Notes: a model not told the origin generated them from the sequence alone. 45,181 bases of DNA from Methylomonas rosea (GCF_024505055.1 NZ_JANIBL010000040.1:1-45181); one strand, 5' to 3'; numbered from the stretch's first letter, positions 1 through 8,556 are shown. A program made the numbers and translations.

Positions 1-1544
1 ACGGCTGGGGGTTCGATTGGGTGCAAAAGCATGCCCAGTTTGCCTACGAGATTTTGAAACGGGATGTCTCGACATTAATACCGAGCGATCATCGACGCAT
101 GGGCTCGGCCTGGATTCATGGCCTGGAAGTATCCGAAAACGACATTCGTCAGCCCTTGCAGCATACCGCAGGCCATACGCTGCTAGTTGGTACCACCGGT
201 GCTGGTAAAACGCGGGCCTTTGACGTGTTGGTCACTCAGGCCGTCTTGCGCGGCGAGGCCGTGATCATCATCGATCCCAAAGGCGATAAGGATTTGATGG
301 CCTGCGCCAAGCGCGCCTGCACCCTGGCCAAGCGCCCGGATCGCTTCGTGTATTTCCACCCGGCGTTTCCAGAAGACAGCGTGCGCCTTGATCCCTTGCA
401 CAATTTTAACCGGCCTTCGGAAATCGCCAGCCGCATCAGCGCCATTTCGCCCAGCGAAAGCAGTAACGATCCGTTCAAAGCCTTTGGCCAAAAATCGCTG
501 GATAACGTGATTCAAGGCTTGATGGTGATAGAGGAACGGCCAACGCTGGTTAAGCTTCGCCGTTACCTGGAAGGCGGCCCTTCGACCCTGGTGATTCAGG
601 CCCTGGAACGTTATTTCGACAACAACCTGGGTCATTGGCGGCAAGAGGCGCGGCCTTATCTGAAAAACGCTAAGGACATCGATTCCAAAGCGGTTGGCTT
701 GGTCCGATTTTACCGGGAGGTCGTGCAGTATCAATTGCCGAACTTGGATTTGGAAGGACTGTTGTCCTTGTTCGAACACGACCGGGCGCACTTCAGCAAG
801 ATGGTCGCCTCGCTGATTCCGATCATGAACATGCTGACCTCCGGTTCCTTGGGACCTTTGCTGTCACCCAATCCGCATGACGTGGATGACTTGCGTCCCA
901 TCACCAATACCGGCCACATCATCGAAAAAGCCCAGGTGGCCTATATCGGCCTGGACTCGTTATCAGACGGCATGGTGGGCAGTGCGATTGGCTCGATTCT
1001 GCTGGCCGATTTGGCGGCCGTCGCCGGCGACCGTTACAACTACGGTGTCTCGGACAGACCGGTGAATGTGTTTGTCGACGAAGCCGCCGAAGTCATCAAC
1101 GATCCCTTCATTCAGGTCTTGAACAAAGGTCGAGGCGCCAAGATTCGCCTGTTCATCGCCACGCAAACCTTTGCCGATTTTGCGGCCCGCACCGGTTCCC
1201 AGGACAAAGCCCTCCAAGTGCTGGGTAACGTCAACAACTTAATCGCGCTGAGGATCATGGACAGCGAGACCCAGCAGTACATCACCGACAATCTGCCGAA
1301 AACTCGGCTCAAATACATCATGCGCACTCAAGGCGTTGCGACCAGTGCGACTAACCCCAGTGTGTTTTCCGGCAATGTCGGGGAACGACTGATGGAAGAA
1401 GAAGGCGACCTGTTTGCACCGCAGCTGTTGGGGCAACTGCCCGATTTGCATTACATCGCCAAGTTATCCGGTGGCCGGATTGTCAAAGGTCGCTTGCCGA
1501 TTCTGCGGTCCGCCCAACAAGACCGCCAAGGCGCGGAATCATGA
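1..1544 (+). CDS. traD: Conjugative coupling protein TraD (SXT/TIGR03743 type), 5'-truncated by the window edge
   Basis: TraD is the hexameric inner-membrane ATPase that hands the relaxase-DNA complex to the type IV secretion channel. The reading frame is open to the window edge; the codons before the first in-frame GTG (21) read GWGFDW, which looks like normal TraD sequence, so the true start lies upstream. The Walker A motif GTTGAGKT is at nt 189-212. The Walker B stretch VFVDEA is near nt 1070-1087, followed by the LFIATQTFADFA segment typical of VirD4/TraD ATPases. The N-terminal membrane segments are missing and presumably lie outside the window. The stop overlaps the next ATG by 4 bp, so the two genes are translationally coupled. 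The family call is firm; SXT-type rather than F-type follows from the neighbour and the motif style. Confidence 0.93.
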   Translation, partial: GWGFDWVQKHAQFAYEILKRDVSTLIPSDHRRMGSAWIHGLEVSENDIRQPLQHTAGHTLLVGTTGAGKTRAFDVLVTQAVLRGEAVIIIDPKGDKDLMACAKRACTLAKRPDRFVYFHPAFPEDSVRLDPLHNFNRPSEIASRISAISPSESSNDPFKAFGQKSLDNVIQGLMVIEERPTLVKLRRYLEGGPSTLVIQALERYFDNNLGHWRQEARPYLKNAKDIDSKAVGLVRFYREVVQYQLPNLDLEGLLSLFEHDRAHFSKMVASLIPIMNMLTSGSLGPLLSPNPHDVDDLRPITNTGHIIEKAQVAYIGLDSLSDGMVGSAIGSILLADLAAVAGDRYNYGVSDRPVNVFVDEAAEVINDPFIQVLNKGRGAKIRLFIATQTFADFAARTGSQDKALQVLGNVNNLIALRIMDSETQQYITDNLPKTRLKYIMRTQGVATSATNPSVFSGNVGERLMEEEGDLFAPQLLGQLPDLHYIAKLSGGRIVKGRLPILRSAQQDRQGAES

Positions 1545-2173
1545 CGCGCAATCTGTTGTTCAGCCTGATGCTGTGGTTACTGGAAGTGGTCCTGGTGGCC
1601 AGTTTTGTTTCGGACCGATGGACGCACGAACTTCAGCGCGCCGAAGACCGCATGATGATCGATTACTTTGGTGCCGAAAAAGAATCCCAGATCCGCCAAA
1701 CGGCACAACACTGGTTTGATCGATTATTCGTCACTACCGGCATTCGAGAGAGCCTTTTCCGCTACTTCATTCCAACCGAACGCGAACGCCAAATGTCTAA
1801 AGGCTTCGAGGATGTGGGGCGCCACGATTTGTTTCCGTTTATCGAAAGCCGGCTCAACGTACTCTGGGACACCATCTTTCAAATGATCAAGCGCCTAATC
1901 ACGGCGTGTATTTGGTTGCCTTACTTGGCGGTCGCTTTCCTGCCGTTCGTCGTCGACGGACTGGTGCGGCGCAAGATCAGCCAGACCAATTTCGATTATC
2001 CCAGCCCCATGGCGCATCGCTACAGCCTTTATCTGATTATGGGTGCGCTGTATCTGCTTTTGGTTAGTTTAACCCTACCGTGTCCAATACCACCGCAAGC
2101 GGTTCCTGTCGGCGTCTTTGTCGTGGCCTACTCCGTCAACGTGCTGTTGGCCAATACGCAAAAGCGGATTTAG
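1541..2173 (+). CDS. Integrating conjugative element membrane protein, DUF4400 (TIGR03747-like)
   Basis: This is a 210-aa protein with an N-terminal hydrophobic segment (about residues 5-25), a long soluble stretch, and three further hydrophobic segments (about 115-140, 165-185 and 190-205). That layout, with the position directly after traD and a 4-bp ATGA overlap, fits the DUF4400/TIGR03747 membrane proteins of ICEs, called TraJ or s043 in SXT. Its exact role is unknown; being coupled to TraD suggests it helps seat the coupling protein at the membrane. The family is assigned from topology and context, not alignment. Cargo begins right after it, as at hotspot HS1 of SXT/R391. Confidence 0.75.
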   Translation: MTRNLLFSLMLWLLEVVLVASFVSDRWTHELQRAEDRMMIDYFGAEKESQIRQTAQHWFDRLFVTTGIRESLFRYFIPTERERQMSKGFEDVGRHDLFPFIESRLNVLWDTIFQMIKRLITACIWLPYLAVAFLPFVVDGLVRRKISQTNFDYPSPMAHRYSLYLIMGALYLLLVSLTLPCPIPPQAVPVGVFVVAYSVNVLLANTQKRI

Positions 2174-2483
2174 AAGAAAACGCTAGGTCGTAATCGCTCA
2201 TAGATTTGGATACCAAGAGAGCGTCGGGGGATAAACTTTGCAGCTTATGAACTAGCCTTGTCTGCCACTAGCCGCCTGTCGCTAAAATAGTGGCGAAACA
2301 CCCAAAACAGCCGCTTAACGCTGTCAGCAGAAGCGCAGCTTTGCGACTGGCCTCGTTAACTCTTTTCTTTGCAGGCTTTCACCCATCTTTTCTAAAAAAA
2401 TGGCAAGCTTACAGAGACATCCATTCCTAATCACTAACGCGGCGTTTAAGTTAGGTGTCTGAGTTAGCTTGGTATAATTGGGC
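2174..2483. other. Non-coding junction between traD/DUF4400 and the RT cargo
   Basis: No convincing gene is present. It is probably the left junction of the inserted cargo. A short imperfect palindrome lies at 2432-2457 (CTAAC...GTTAG). A perfect plus-strand TATAAT lies at 2473-2478, just before the RNA described next. No transposon ends or target duplication could be recognised by eye. Confidence 0.5.
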
Positions 2484-2574
2484 GCCGCCTGCCTCCCATC
2501 GTGTGTGTGGCTAAGGATTCCCTAAGCCCTTACAAACACAGAAGTGATTGCAGAAACCTACGGAGGCAGGCGAC
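2484..2574 (-). ncRNA. Putative DRT3-associated structured ncRNA with an ACACACAC template tract
   Basis: On the minus strand, 5 nt after the drt3b stop, lies a structure closed by a 13-bp stem (arms 2562-2574 and 2484-2496, one G-U pair). Inside it is a hairpin with 8-nt arms and one U-U mismatch (2521-2528 and 2509-2516, loop GAAU). Immediately 3' of that hairpin, read on the minus strand, is ACACACAC (complement of 2501-2508). DRT3 systems are known to need an ncRNA, and as I recall its ACACAC tract templates poly(GT) synthesis by Drt3a. The match in position, size and template is close. Exact ends are inferred from the stem. An origin on the opposite strand is possible because a TATAAT sits at 2473-2478. 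Confidence 0.72.
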
Positions 2575-2579
2575 ATAAA

Positions 2580-4517
2580 CTAGTTGTATGAGAAAATATA
2601 CTCTTTTTTCTCCAAGCTATTTTTTAAATATTCTGGGTCTCTCCAGCTAACAATAAAGTCTTTATTAAGCACTATTTGACTTTGCGTGTCCACATTGAAT
2701 TGTACTGGTATTTGTTTGCTATTTAAGGTGATTTTTTTAATTTCATCTATCATATTTTTTCTCACTGTCTTACTGATGTATGGGCAAGCCAAATAATCAA
2801 AGTAGAACATAAAGAATTCGGAGGATATAAACATATCATCACTATTCAGAAAGTAATTATCAGCTGCTTCAATGAGCTCATCTCGTAGTTGACTGTACTC
2901 TTGGTTGCTCTCTATATATATCATGAATGTTATCCAACGAAAATAGAAATCATTGGTTTCTGAATGCTTCTCCAAGCTACCAAAATACTCTTTCAGTTTA
3001 TTCTCCGGTAGCTGATATTTTGATGGTAGCATTGTTAAGATAATCAAGAGGTTTAATGTCTCAAGTCCAATCATGTCATTCGCATGATTAACAAATATAT
3101 TTATTGCTTGCTTAACATGGTCGAAAATTTTCTTGTTAATTATTTCTTTATGGCTTTGTGGCCAATCCGAAGTTCTTTCAAGCAGATCGTGAATTAATCG
3201 CGCCAACCTATCTGTTGGTCTTATCCGAATATCCATTGCATGAACAAAAAACAGCACATCCAAATCAACCAACAGCCAATTTAAATGAAATTCTTCTTTT
3301 GCATCAATCTCTGCTATCTTTGACAAGTACGTAAGCATTCGCTTTGCAATTGCACTAAACAGATAGTTAGAAATTGAGTTGTACTCAACTTTATGATTAG
3401 CCAAAGCCATTTTGATTTCAGATATTGTCTTATTGGCTTTAGAGCTTGGTTTTGTTAATTGAACAATGGATTCTGAATCAGTGTCTTTTTCCTTATAACG
3501 TGAATTGTAGTATTCACCTACAGCATGGCTTAATACGTGTTTAGCCAAAGATATGTCAGTGGCAAAAGGCCTAGAGGCTATTGTTGTTTTTGCCTCATTC
3601 AAATACATCTTATATTCCAAGAGACATGATTCTAGCGCTTTTATAAAAGTTGTTTTCACTTCTCCAGAGCGAAAGAAAACAAAATAATCATCGACATAGC
3701 GCCTATAATCATAGTCTTTCGAAATTCTATACCCATTCTTGATCATTTTGTCGACTAGGTTTAAATCGATTTTCTGTAAAATAATTTCTGCAAAAATCCG
3801 ACTCACTTCAGGTCCTACGATAATACCGTTAGTCTCACGATAATTGGTGAGCTGCATTAAGCTATCGAATTCCCCATCAAAACTTCCCTTTGATTTATCT
3901 TTTGCCAAGCGCTTATTTTTTACAGCCCAACCAATTGAATGCGTATAGATACTGGGAAAGCACTTGGATACATCAACCTGAAGCATGCTGTGAAACTGCT
4001 TTTCCAGTTTGTGATACTCATAAGACTCGAAAAAACGATATAAAAATGGATATTTTTTGTATTTAAAATAGGAACTTGAAACAATCCGTTCTTCGTCTGC
4101 GCTTTCAACGCCATCAGTTAGCTTTGATCCTTCTTGAGATTTACCATAGAACTTGGTTGATTTTCTATAAGGGTGTCTTAAAGAGTATTTTGATTTTGTA
4201 CAGTAATATTCTATAAGATCATCGTATTTATTATAAAAATCACAAACTTTCAGCTGAGCTACCGGGTGCATGATTGATATTGCACGTGACGAATTGCTAC
4301 CACCTCGACTTACGAGGTAATCCAAAGGAATATAGACTCCAGTTTCACTTTCAAAATTTAGACCAGAAATAGTCTTATATGCATTAGTATGCTCTGGGGT
4401 ACTAAACCGCTGATACATTGTGAAGTTAGAGAACCATAACGGTAGTTCATAGGGAAGAACATCGGTTAGCAACGTTCTTAACTTGTCATTAGTATCTACT
4501 TTAATAATATCAGGCAT
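2580..4517 (-). CDS. drt3b: Defence-associated reverse transcriptase, Drt3b-like (UG8 type)
   Basis: This 645-aa protein is a divergent group II-related reverse transcriptase. RT motif A is LQVDVSKCFPSIY (catalytic D182). The motif B region is NGIIVGPEVSR (230-240). Motif C is YRRYVDDYF (YVDD 274-277). After the palm and thumb, about 300 residues of helical sequence extend the C-terminus, as in Abi-like and UG/Abi RTs. No integrase, endonuclease or maturase domain is visible, arguing against a retrotransposon or group II intron. It overlaps the upstream RT gene by 8 bp. Two adjacent unlike RTs in this order fit DRT type 3 (UG3 then UG8). In DRT3 the second RT is reported to make the complementary poly(AC) strand without a nucleic acid template. 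The gene is clearly more AT-rich than the transfer genes, which suggests a separate origin. Confidence 0.82.
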   Translation of the reverse strand: MPDIIKVDTNDKLRTLLTDVLPYELPLWFSNFTMYQRFSTPEHTNAYKTISGLNFESETGVYIPLDYLVSRGGSNSSRAISIMHPVAQLKVCDFYNKYDDLIEYYCTKSKYSLRHPYRKSTKFYGKSQEGSKLTDGVESADEERIVSSSYFKYKKYPFLYRFFESYEYHKLEKQFHSMLQVDVSKCFPSIYTHSIGWAVKNKRLAKDKSKGSFDGEFDSLMQLTNYRETNGIIVGPEVSRIFAEIILQKIDLNLVDKMIKNGYRISKDYDYRRYVDDYFVFFRSGEVKTTFIKALESCLLEYKMYLNEAKTTIASRPFATDISLAKHVLSHAVGEYYNSRYKEKDTDSESIVQLTKPSSKANKTISEIKMALANHKVEYNSISNYLFSAIAKRMLTYLSKIAEIDAKEEFHLNWLLVDLDVLFFVHAMDIRIRPTDRLARLIHDLLERTSDWPQSHKEIINKKIFDHVKQAINIFVNHANDMIGLETLNLLIILTMLPSKYQLPENKLKEYFGSLEKHSETNDFYFRWITFMIYIESNQEYSQLRDELIEAADNYFLNSDDMFISSEFFMFYFDYLACPYISKTVRKNMIDEIKKITLNSKQIPVQFNVDTQSQIVLNKDFIVSWRDPEYLKNSLEKKEYIFSYN

Positions 4518-5691
4518 TTTGCCAAGCCCGCATTATTTGAGCTGTTTGCTTCTTGCTAAATTTCCCTATATTCCGTTTTCTTGCATTTCCATATATTGAT
4601 ATTTTCTTAATTTTTTCTTGTTCTTGTTGATTGAGTCCAAATCGATGGCTAGCCAATTGTTGACAGAGAAAACCATCAAGAGACTTTAAACACTCAAAGC
4701 CATCAGTCACATACTGATAGTTATGAGCAAGACCTGCTAATAAATCTCCATTCTTACCCTTTCGTACTCTTTTCAGCATACAAAGATACTCGAGCCTTCT
4801 TTTTAGAAGGGATATATTGTTTTGTTTTTTATGATCACAAAAACTGATTGCTATTCGAGATTTAATTTTATTTAATTTCAATCGAGATATTTTCAAAGTT
4901 ACATTGTTTGGCTTATCTTTTTTAGACTCCACCTTGATCGAATACCCCAAGTAATCAAACTCTGCTGAGCATGAAGGATTACTATAGTATTTCCCAGGAT
5001 TATTATTGAGACTGAGTTCCATTTCATTCATGAGGTCTTCAACATAAGTTTGTACGCCGCTTTGCTTACCTGCTGGCGTTAGAACAATGATGTCGTCAAC
5101 ATATCTTGCGCTATATATCACATCAGGATTTGATGCCACTTTCTTATCTAATGATTCTAAATAAAGCTCTGCAAGTGTAGGGCTTATTGACAACCCTCTG
5201 GGCAAACCATGCATATCATGATTACTCCGAAGATCACTATGAATTTCGTTAAGTAACTTGATACATTCAGGGGCGAGAATCAGTTCATCTTCGAACTTAT
5301 TGATTAGATATTTAAACTTTATGGTTTCATAACAATCTTTGACATCTAATCGAAGGACGTGATATTTGCCAGAGTCTTTTAGCAGCGTTATTAACTGTCT
5401 GACTATTCGATTACGATCTGACTGCCTGACTTTATAAATTCGTCGAATAAACCGATCAAGTAGCTTGATTGCAAAATCATCTTCCATTTTCGCCGGGATA
5501 AAGACTGGCTTGCTCTTTACTGTCCTTGTGTCTAATGATGATAGCGTAATGTTATGTGAATTCCAGTGCTTAACAGTGTGATCTACGGCTGTTTCGACAT
5601 CGCCATAACCAGACAATAAACCCCACTGCCAAACATCTGATGATGCAAGTGCTTTAGAAAGTTGCTCCCTATCAAAAACCTGTTTCAGCAT
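4510..5691 (-). CDS. drt3a: Defence-associated reverse transcriptase, Drt3a-like (UG3 type)
   Basis: This 393-aa RT is first in the two-gene operon. Motif A is LRLDVKDCYETI (catalytic D116). Motif B is GLPRGLSISP (162-171). Motif C is ARYVDDIIV (YVDD 197-200), and the later segment FDYLGYSI resembles RT motif D/E. The N-terminus carries about 70 residues before the fingers. In DRT3 this is the partner expected to use the ncRNA tract as template and produce GT repeats as part of anti-phage defence. Its ATG lies 340 nt downstream of the NYN gene, so it probably has its own promoter. The UG3 assignment rests on size, order and partner rather than a tree; RT identity is certain from the motifs. 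Confidence 0.82.
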   Translation of the reverse strand: MLKQVFDREQLSKALASSDVWQWGLLSGYGDVETAVDHTVKHWNSHNITLSSLDTRTVKSKPVFIPAKMEDDFAIKLLDRFIRRIYKVRQSDRNRIVRQLITLLKDSGKYHVLRLDVKDCYETIKFKYLINKFEDELILAPECIKLLNEIHSDLRSNHDMHGLPRGLSISPTLAELYLESLDKKVASNPDVIYSARYVDDIIVLTPAGKQSGVQTYVEDLMNEMELSLNNNPGKYYSNPSCSAEFDYLGYSIKVESKKDKPNNVTLKISRLKLNKIKSRIAISFCDHKKQNNISLLKRRLEYLCMLKRVRKGKNGDLLAGLAHNYQYVTDGFECLKSLDGFLCQQLASHRFGLNQQEQEKIKKISIYGNARKRNIGKFSKKQTAQIMRAWQNA

Positions 5692-5758
5692 TGATTCAGT
5701 CTATTGCTTAGAGTTAACGTCAAGGCTGATCACCGCCTAAAATCCTTATAGTTCTAAA

Positions 5759-5880
5759 CATGATATACTTTTTGCTCGTCAAATTTTGGTTTTCAATGTC
5801 GTCAATATTTTGATTTATAAAGATAAAACTAAATTTCAGTGCCGAAATCTGATGTACAAAAAGTATAACATACACTTTTG
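5759..5880. repeat. Inverted repeats in the 5692-6033 spacer upstream of the RT operon
   Basis: The 342-nt spacer holds no convincing gene. Two arms, 5759-5774 (CATGATATACTTTTTG) and 5857-5872 (CAAAAAGTATAACATA), are near-perfect reverse complements about 80 nt apart. The second arm continues into a shorter palindrome ending at 5880 (TACACTTTTG). Two TTGACG hexamers on the minus strand lie between the arms and could be -35 boxes, but no good -10 follows at standard spacing. This could be an operator or an RNA element for the RT genes. Confidence 0.45.
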
Positions 5881-6033
5881 GCATGATAACTTGGTCTGGA
5901 TAACTTCAACGACTGGCCGAGTGCTTTTAAATGTCTGTTCTTCATAAGCTTGCTGCATTCGGAAAATTTATCTGACAGTCCGCTTGGGGTCGCCTTTGAC
6001 CTGTCAATCTCAACAAAATAATCCAAGATTCAT

Positions 6034-7272
6034 TCATTTTTCTCCAATCATCTTTTTAATAGCATCTTTGCTTATTGTTGATAGGGTGATTTTCTTAATT
6101 TCCTTGGCTTTTAGCTGAAAACTGGAGATTTTGGTTAATTCAAGCAGTGTAGAAATGATTAGCTTATCTATTTTTAACAAAAAGTCTTTTAATGCAATTT
6201 TCCTGACTTTGATTGCATCGATACCGCCTTTCGCTTTTTCGGTATGAACCAAGTCCAGTCTAACAAACAGATTGAAGGCTTTATTGACGTCTGCTTTTGA
6301 TAATTGACCATCTACCTTATGGCTTACCGTAAACACCGCATCCTTGAGCGTGGTCATATCGGAGGTTATCGATTTAATCGCAGTGGCTTGTTTGTAGATA
6401 GTTTTTAGTCGATCCGCGCTAATTAGACGTAGATTGTGTTTTTTTAGAGCACTGACATACTGTTCCGAACTGGTTGGCTTGGGTTCGTCGACTTTATCGT
6501 TTGAAGACGTGCCATCCAGCGCTGCATAATTGACGGTTCCGACTTTGGTCAGTTTGACGCCTGCAATCGCGGTTAAGAACGCGGTGAAAGTGCTAAAGTT
6601 AAATTGCTTTTCGTCAAAGTTTAACTGGGCTTTCAAAGTATTCTTCAGCTGCGAGATGTTGACGGCCTCTTTTGCATCCTGCAACAGTTGAGTGACTAAC
6701 CGATTGGCAGCGTTTAGTTCTGGTACGGCATTAGTCGCAGCAGGGTTTGTCGGTAGCGTAGCTGGTGGCGCCTGTTTGGCAGTGGATCCGGTTTCTAATA
6801 ATGGCTGTCGATATTCAACAAAGTCATCGGTATAGATGAACCGGCTGCACGATGTTTTGACGCATTCACTTAATGTTGAATGTTGTCCGACCCCAATCAC
6901 TTCCTTTTCCATTTCCCGAAGGCGTCGGAACACCGGACTGAAGTCCGAATCGCCTGTGACCAATACAAAGCAGTTGATATTCGGCAGTTGCCAGGCGCAC
7001 TCAATGACATCGACCGTCATTTGGATATCGGCCGTATTTTTACCGGTGACGGGATGGTAACAATGAATCAACTCGAAACCTTGCTGATTGATGGCAGCTT
7101 GGTGCATGGCAAGTTGGGGACGACTCCACACGCCGTAAGCGCGGCGTATGATGATTTGTCCCAATTGTTTCAGCTCGTTGATCAATACCGTCACGCCGTC
7201 GTTCTTAATCCAACCGGTGACATTTTCCGCATCGACAAAGACCGCAATCCTGTTTGTTTTGAGCGTAGTCAT
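6034..7272 (-). CDS. NYN-domain RNase-like protein with OST-HTH/LOTUS region (LabA/limkain-like)
   Basis: This 412-aa protein starts with a NYN (PIN-fold) domain: VFVDAEN (D14), NTADIQMTVD (D82, D88) and VTGDSDFSPV (D108, D110). These are the acidic residues expected to hold metal for RNA cleavage. After a Pro/Ala/Thr linker (about 165-180), residues about 184-255 look like an OST-HTH/LOTUS winged helix, a module that binds RNA in such proteins. The rest, to 412, is helical and Lys-rich, possibly a second helical module. No clear Shine-Dalgarno precedes the ATG. It lies on the same strand as the RT pair but 340 nt upstream. Family members are common accessory genes of mobile elements; a defence or RNA-turnover role is inference. 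Confidence 0.82.
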   Translation of the reverse strand: MTTLKTNRIAVFVDAENVTGWIKNDGVTVLINELKQLGQIIIRRAYGVWSRPQLAMHQAAINQQGFELIHCYHPVTGKNTADIQMTVDVIECAWQLPNINCFVLVTGDSDFSPVFRRLREMEKEVIGVGQHSTLSECVKTSCSRFIYTDDFVEYRQPLLETGSTAKQAPPATLPTNPAATNAVPELNAANRLVTQLLQDAKEAVNISQLKNTLKAQLNFDEKQFNFSTFTAFLTAIAGVKLTKVGTVNYAALDGTSSNDKVDEPKPTSSEQYVSALKKHNLRLISADRLKTIYKQATAIKSITSDMTTLKDAVFTVSHKVDGQLSKADVNKAFNLFVRLDLVHTEKAKGGIDAIKVRKIALKDFLLKIDKLIISTLLELTKISSFQLKAKEIKKITLSTISKDAIKKMIGEK

Positions 7273-7495
7273 ACTATGTAAGCGTAATAGTCAGATGATG
7301 ACTTTCAGTAAATGTGGGTGGAAAAAACTGCTGAAACAACAGCCCATAAAATACACAAGCGCGCAGCGGCCACGGCATGATTTATGCCGATTAGATGGGA
7401 AAGTTTAGCCGTAAATCAAGGATTCGTCGCTATTACGATTGGAATCAAATATTTACTGAGGAGTTGAAGCGGATTGTCCTTTAAAATTAAAGCCT

Positions 7496-8053
7496 ATGTG
7501 CACAATCGGCCCCAATGTTATGGAATATCTAAAACTTTGCGTAGGTGAACGCTTCGATCACGACATGCCGGAAGAAGGCATGAGTATTGTTCTCGCTAAC
7601 GGCGCGCCACTATTGACTTTTAATTTTTCAGTTTCACTGGGCGAAATCCAAGCGTTTCTCAATGGCGCCGCCTCGTTTGCTTTGTTTGCCGAACAAAAGC
7701 ACCTGTTCTTTTTGTTTAAAGTCGAGGGCTTCCTGGATTGGTCCGACTTGGCCTTTACCATTCATTTAGCCGGTGACGAGACGATCGATGAGGGCCATGC
7801 CTATCTGCCGTTTAATCTGGTTTTGGTGGATTCGGATACCAAGATCGTCAAAGGCCTACGCATGGTGACTGTTTCGCCTGATTTCCGGTCGAGATTGGCA
7901 GGATTGATCAGACAGCAAAGCGCAGCCCCTTTTGATACCTTGGCTTACTATCAATCGATAGGCCGTTTGTATGAAAAATATCCTACGGCAGGCGACTTGC
8001 TCAAGGAGGCCATCGTTATCGAACAAGGTGGCGCAACACTGCCGACACTGTAA
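7496..8053 (+). CDS. Hypothetical protein, 185 aa, unknown function
   Basis: I do not recognise this protein. It is soluble, rich in Phe/Leu in the first half (for example LFFLFKVEGFLDW), and lacks a signal peptide, transmembrane segment or known catalytic motif. The start is uncertain: ATG 7496 gives MCTIGPNV, while ATG 7520 (MEYLKLC) would drop eight residues, and neither has a good ribosome site. Base composition matches the GC-rich backbone rather than the RT cargo. It lies 48 nt before the IHF-like gene on the same strand, so the two may form one backbone unit ahead of the tra operon. The upstream gap 7273-7495 shows only a small hairpin (CGGCAT/ATGCCG). Confidence 0.7.
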   Translation: MCTIGPNVMEYLKLCVGERFDHDMPEEGMSIVLANGAPLLTFNFSVSLGEIQAFLNGAASFALFAEQKHLFFLFKVEGFLDWSDLAFTIHLAGDETIDEGHAYLPFNLVLVDSDTKIVKGLRMVTVSPDFRSRLAGLIRQQSAAPFDTLAYYQSIGRLYEKYPTAGDLLKEAIVIEQGGATLPTL

Positions 8054-8101
8054 TTGCCTGACACCTATCCTTCGAACGATTAACCCAATCCATCCCAGAG
8101 C

Positions 8102-8410
8102 ATGACAAAATCCCAACTCATCGAACGCATCAGCCTTAGGTTGCCTCATCTACTGCAACGGGATGTCGAGATGGCCATCAACATCACCATCGATGTTATG
8201 AGCCATCACTTGGCACAGGGCGAACGTATTGAAATTCGAGGGTTTGGTGGGTTCTCGGTGAATCAGCGTGCTGCCCGCATGGGGCGCAATCCCAAGACAG
8301 GCGAACCAGTCAGCGTGCCGATTCGGTATACCATCCACTTCAAGCCAGGCCTAGACTTGCGTGAACGTGTGGAACTATCCAGGGGCCGTTTTCCGGTGAT
8401 TACTGACTGA
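8102..8410 (+). CDS. IHF-beta-like DNA-bending protein
   Basis: This 102-aa DNABII-family protein has the signatures IEIRGFGGFSV (about 41-51) and GRNPKTGEPV (about 60-69), where the conserved Pro that intercalates into DNA sits. The N-terminus MTKSQLIERI is close to that of integration host factor beta chains, and the family's usual length is about 95 aa. IHF-like proteins bend DNA at origins of transfer, integrase sites and promoters. An element-borne copy may serve recombination or transfer-gene control here. HU versus IHF-beta was decided by the RGFGGF and GRNPKTGE wording; it could act as a homodimer or pair with a host subunit. Confidence 0.88.
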   Translation: MTKSQLIERISLRLPHLLQRDVEMAINITIDVMSHHLAQGERIEIRGFGGFSVNQRAARMGRNPKTGEPVSVPIRYTIHFKPGLDLRERVELSRGRFPVITD

Positions 8411-8531
8411 TCAGCCAGCCACTCAAGATTTCGGCGAACCAATTACCCGGTCGTTCTCAAAATACTGCTACAAAGGCGAAACCGCATTATTTTCAAATTT
8501 TCATAGCCCAACTTGCGAAAGCGCGATAAAT

Positions 8532-8556
8532 AGCGAGTTTTCGCAAACGACTCGCT
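8532..8556. repeat. Short inverted repeat AGCGAGT...ACTCGCT
   Basis: Seven-base arms at 8532-8538 and 8550-8556 flank TTTCGCAAACG, 45 nt before traL. The core GAGTTTTCGC recurs near 45062-45071 within another inverted repeat. It could be an operator for the transfer operon or a weak hairpin. No clear sigma-70 promoter was found between 8411 and 8600, so activator-dependent transcription, as with SetCD/AcaCD in related elements, is plausible. Confidence 0.35.

Noticed and set aside
183..791. 202-aa minus-strand frame inside traD
   Set aside because: Antisense to clear TraD sequence including Walker A; no independent support.
2432..2457. attC-like palindrome (CTAAC...GTTAG)
   Set aside because: Only one imperfect half resembles integron attC core sites; the second pair of boxes and any gene cassette or integrase are absent.
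2580..5691. Group II intron or retron
   Set aside because: No maturase, HNH or intron domain V/VI structure is seen. Two different RTs in one operon with an AC-template RNA fit DRT3 better than a retron, which has one RT and an msr-msd.
5829..6026. 65-aa minus-strand reading frame between the NYN and RT genes
   Set aside because: No ribosome site, no recognisable domain, and it runs over the inverted repeats; more likely chance.
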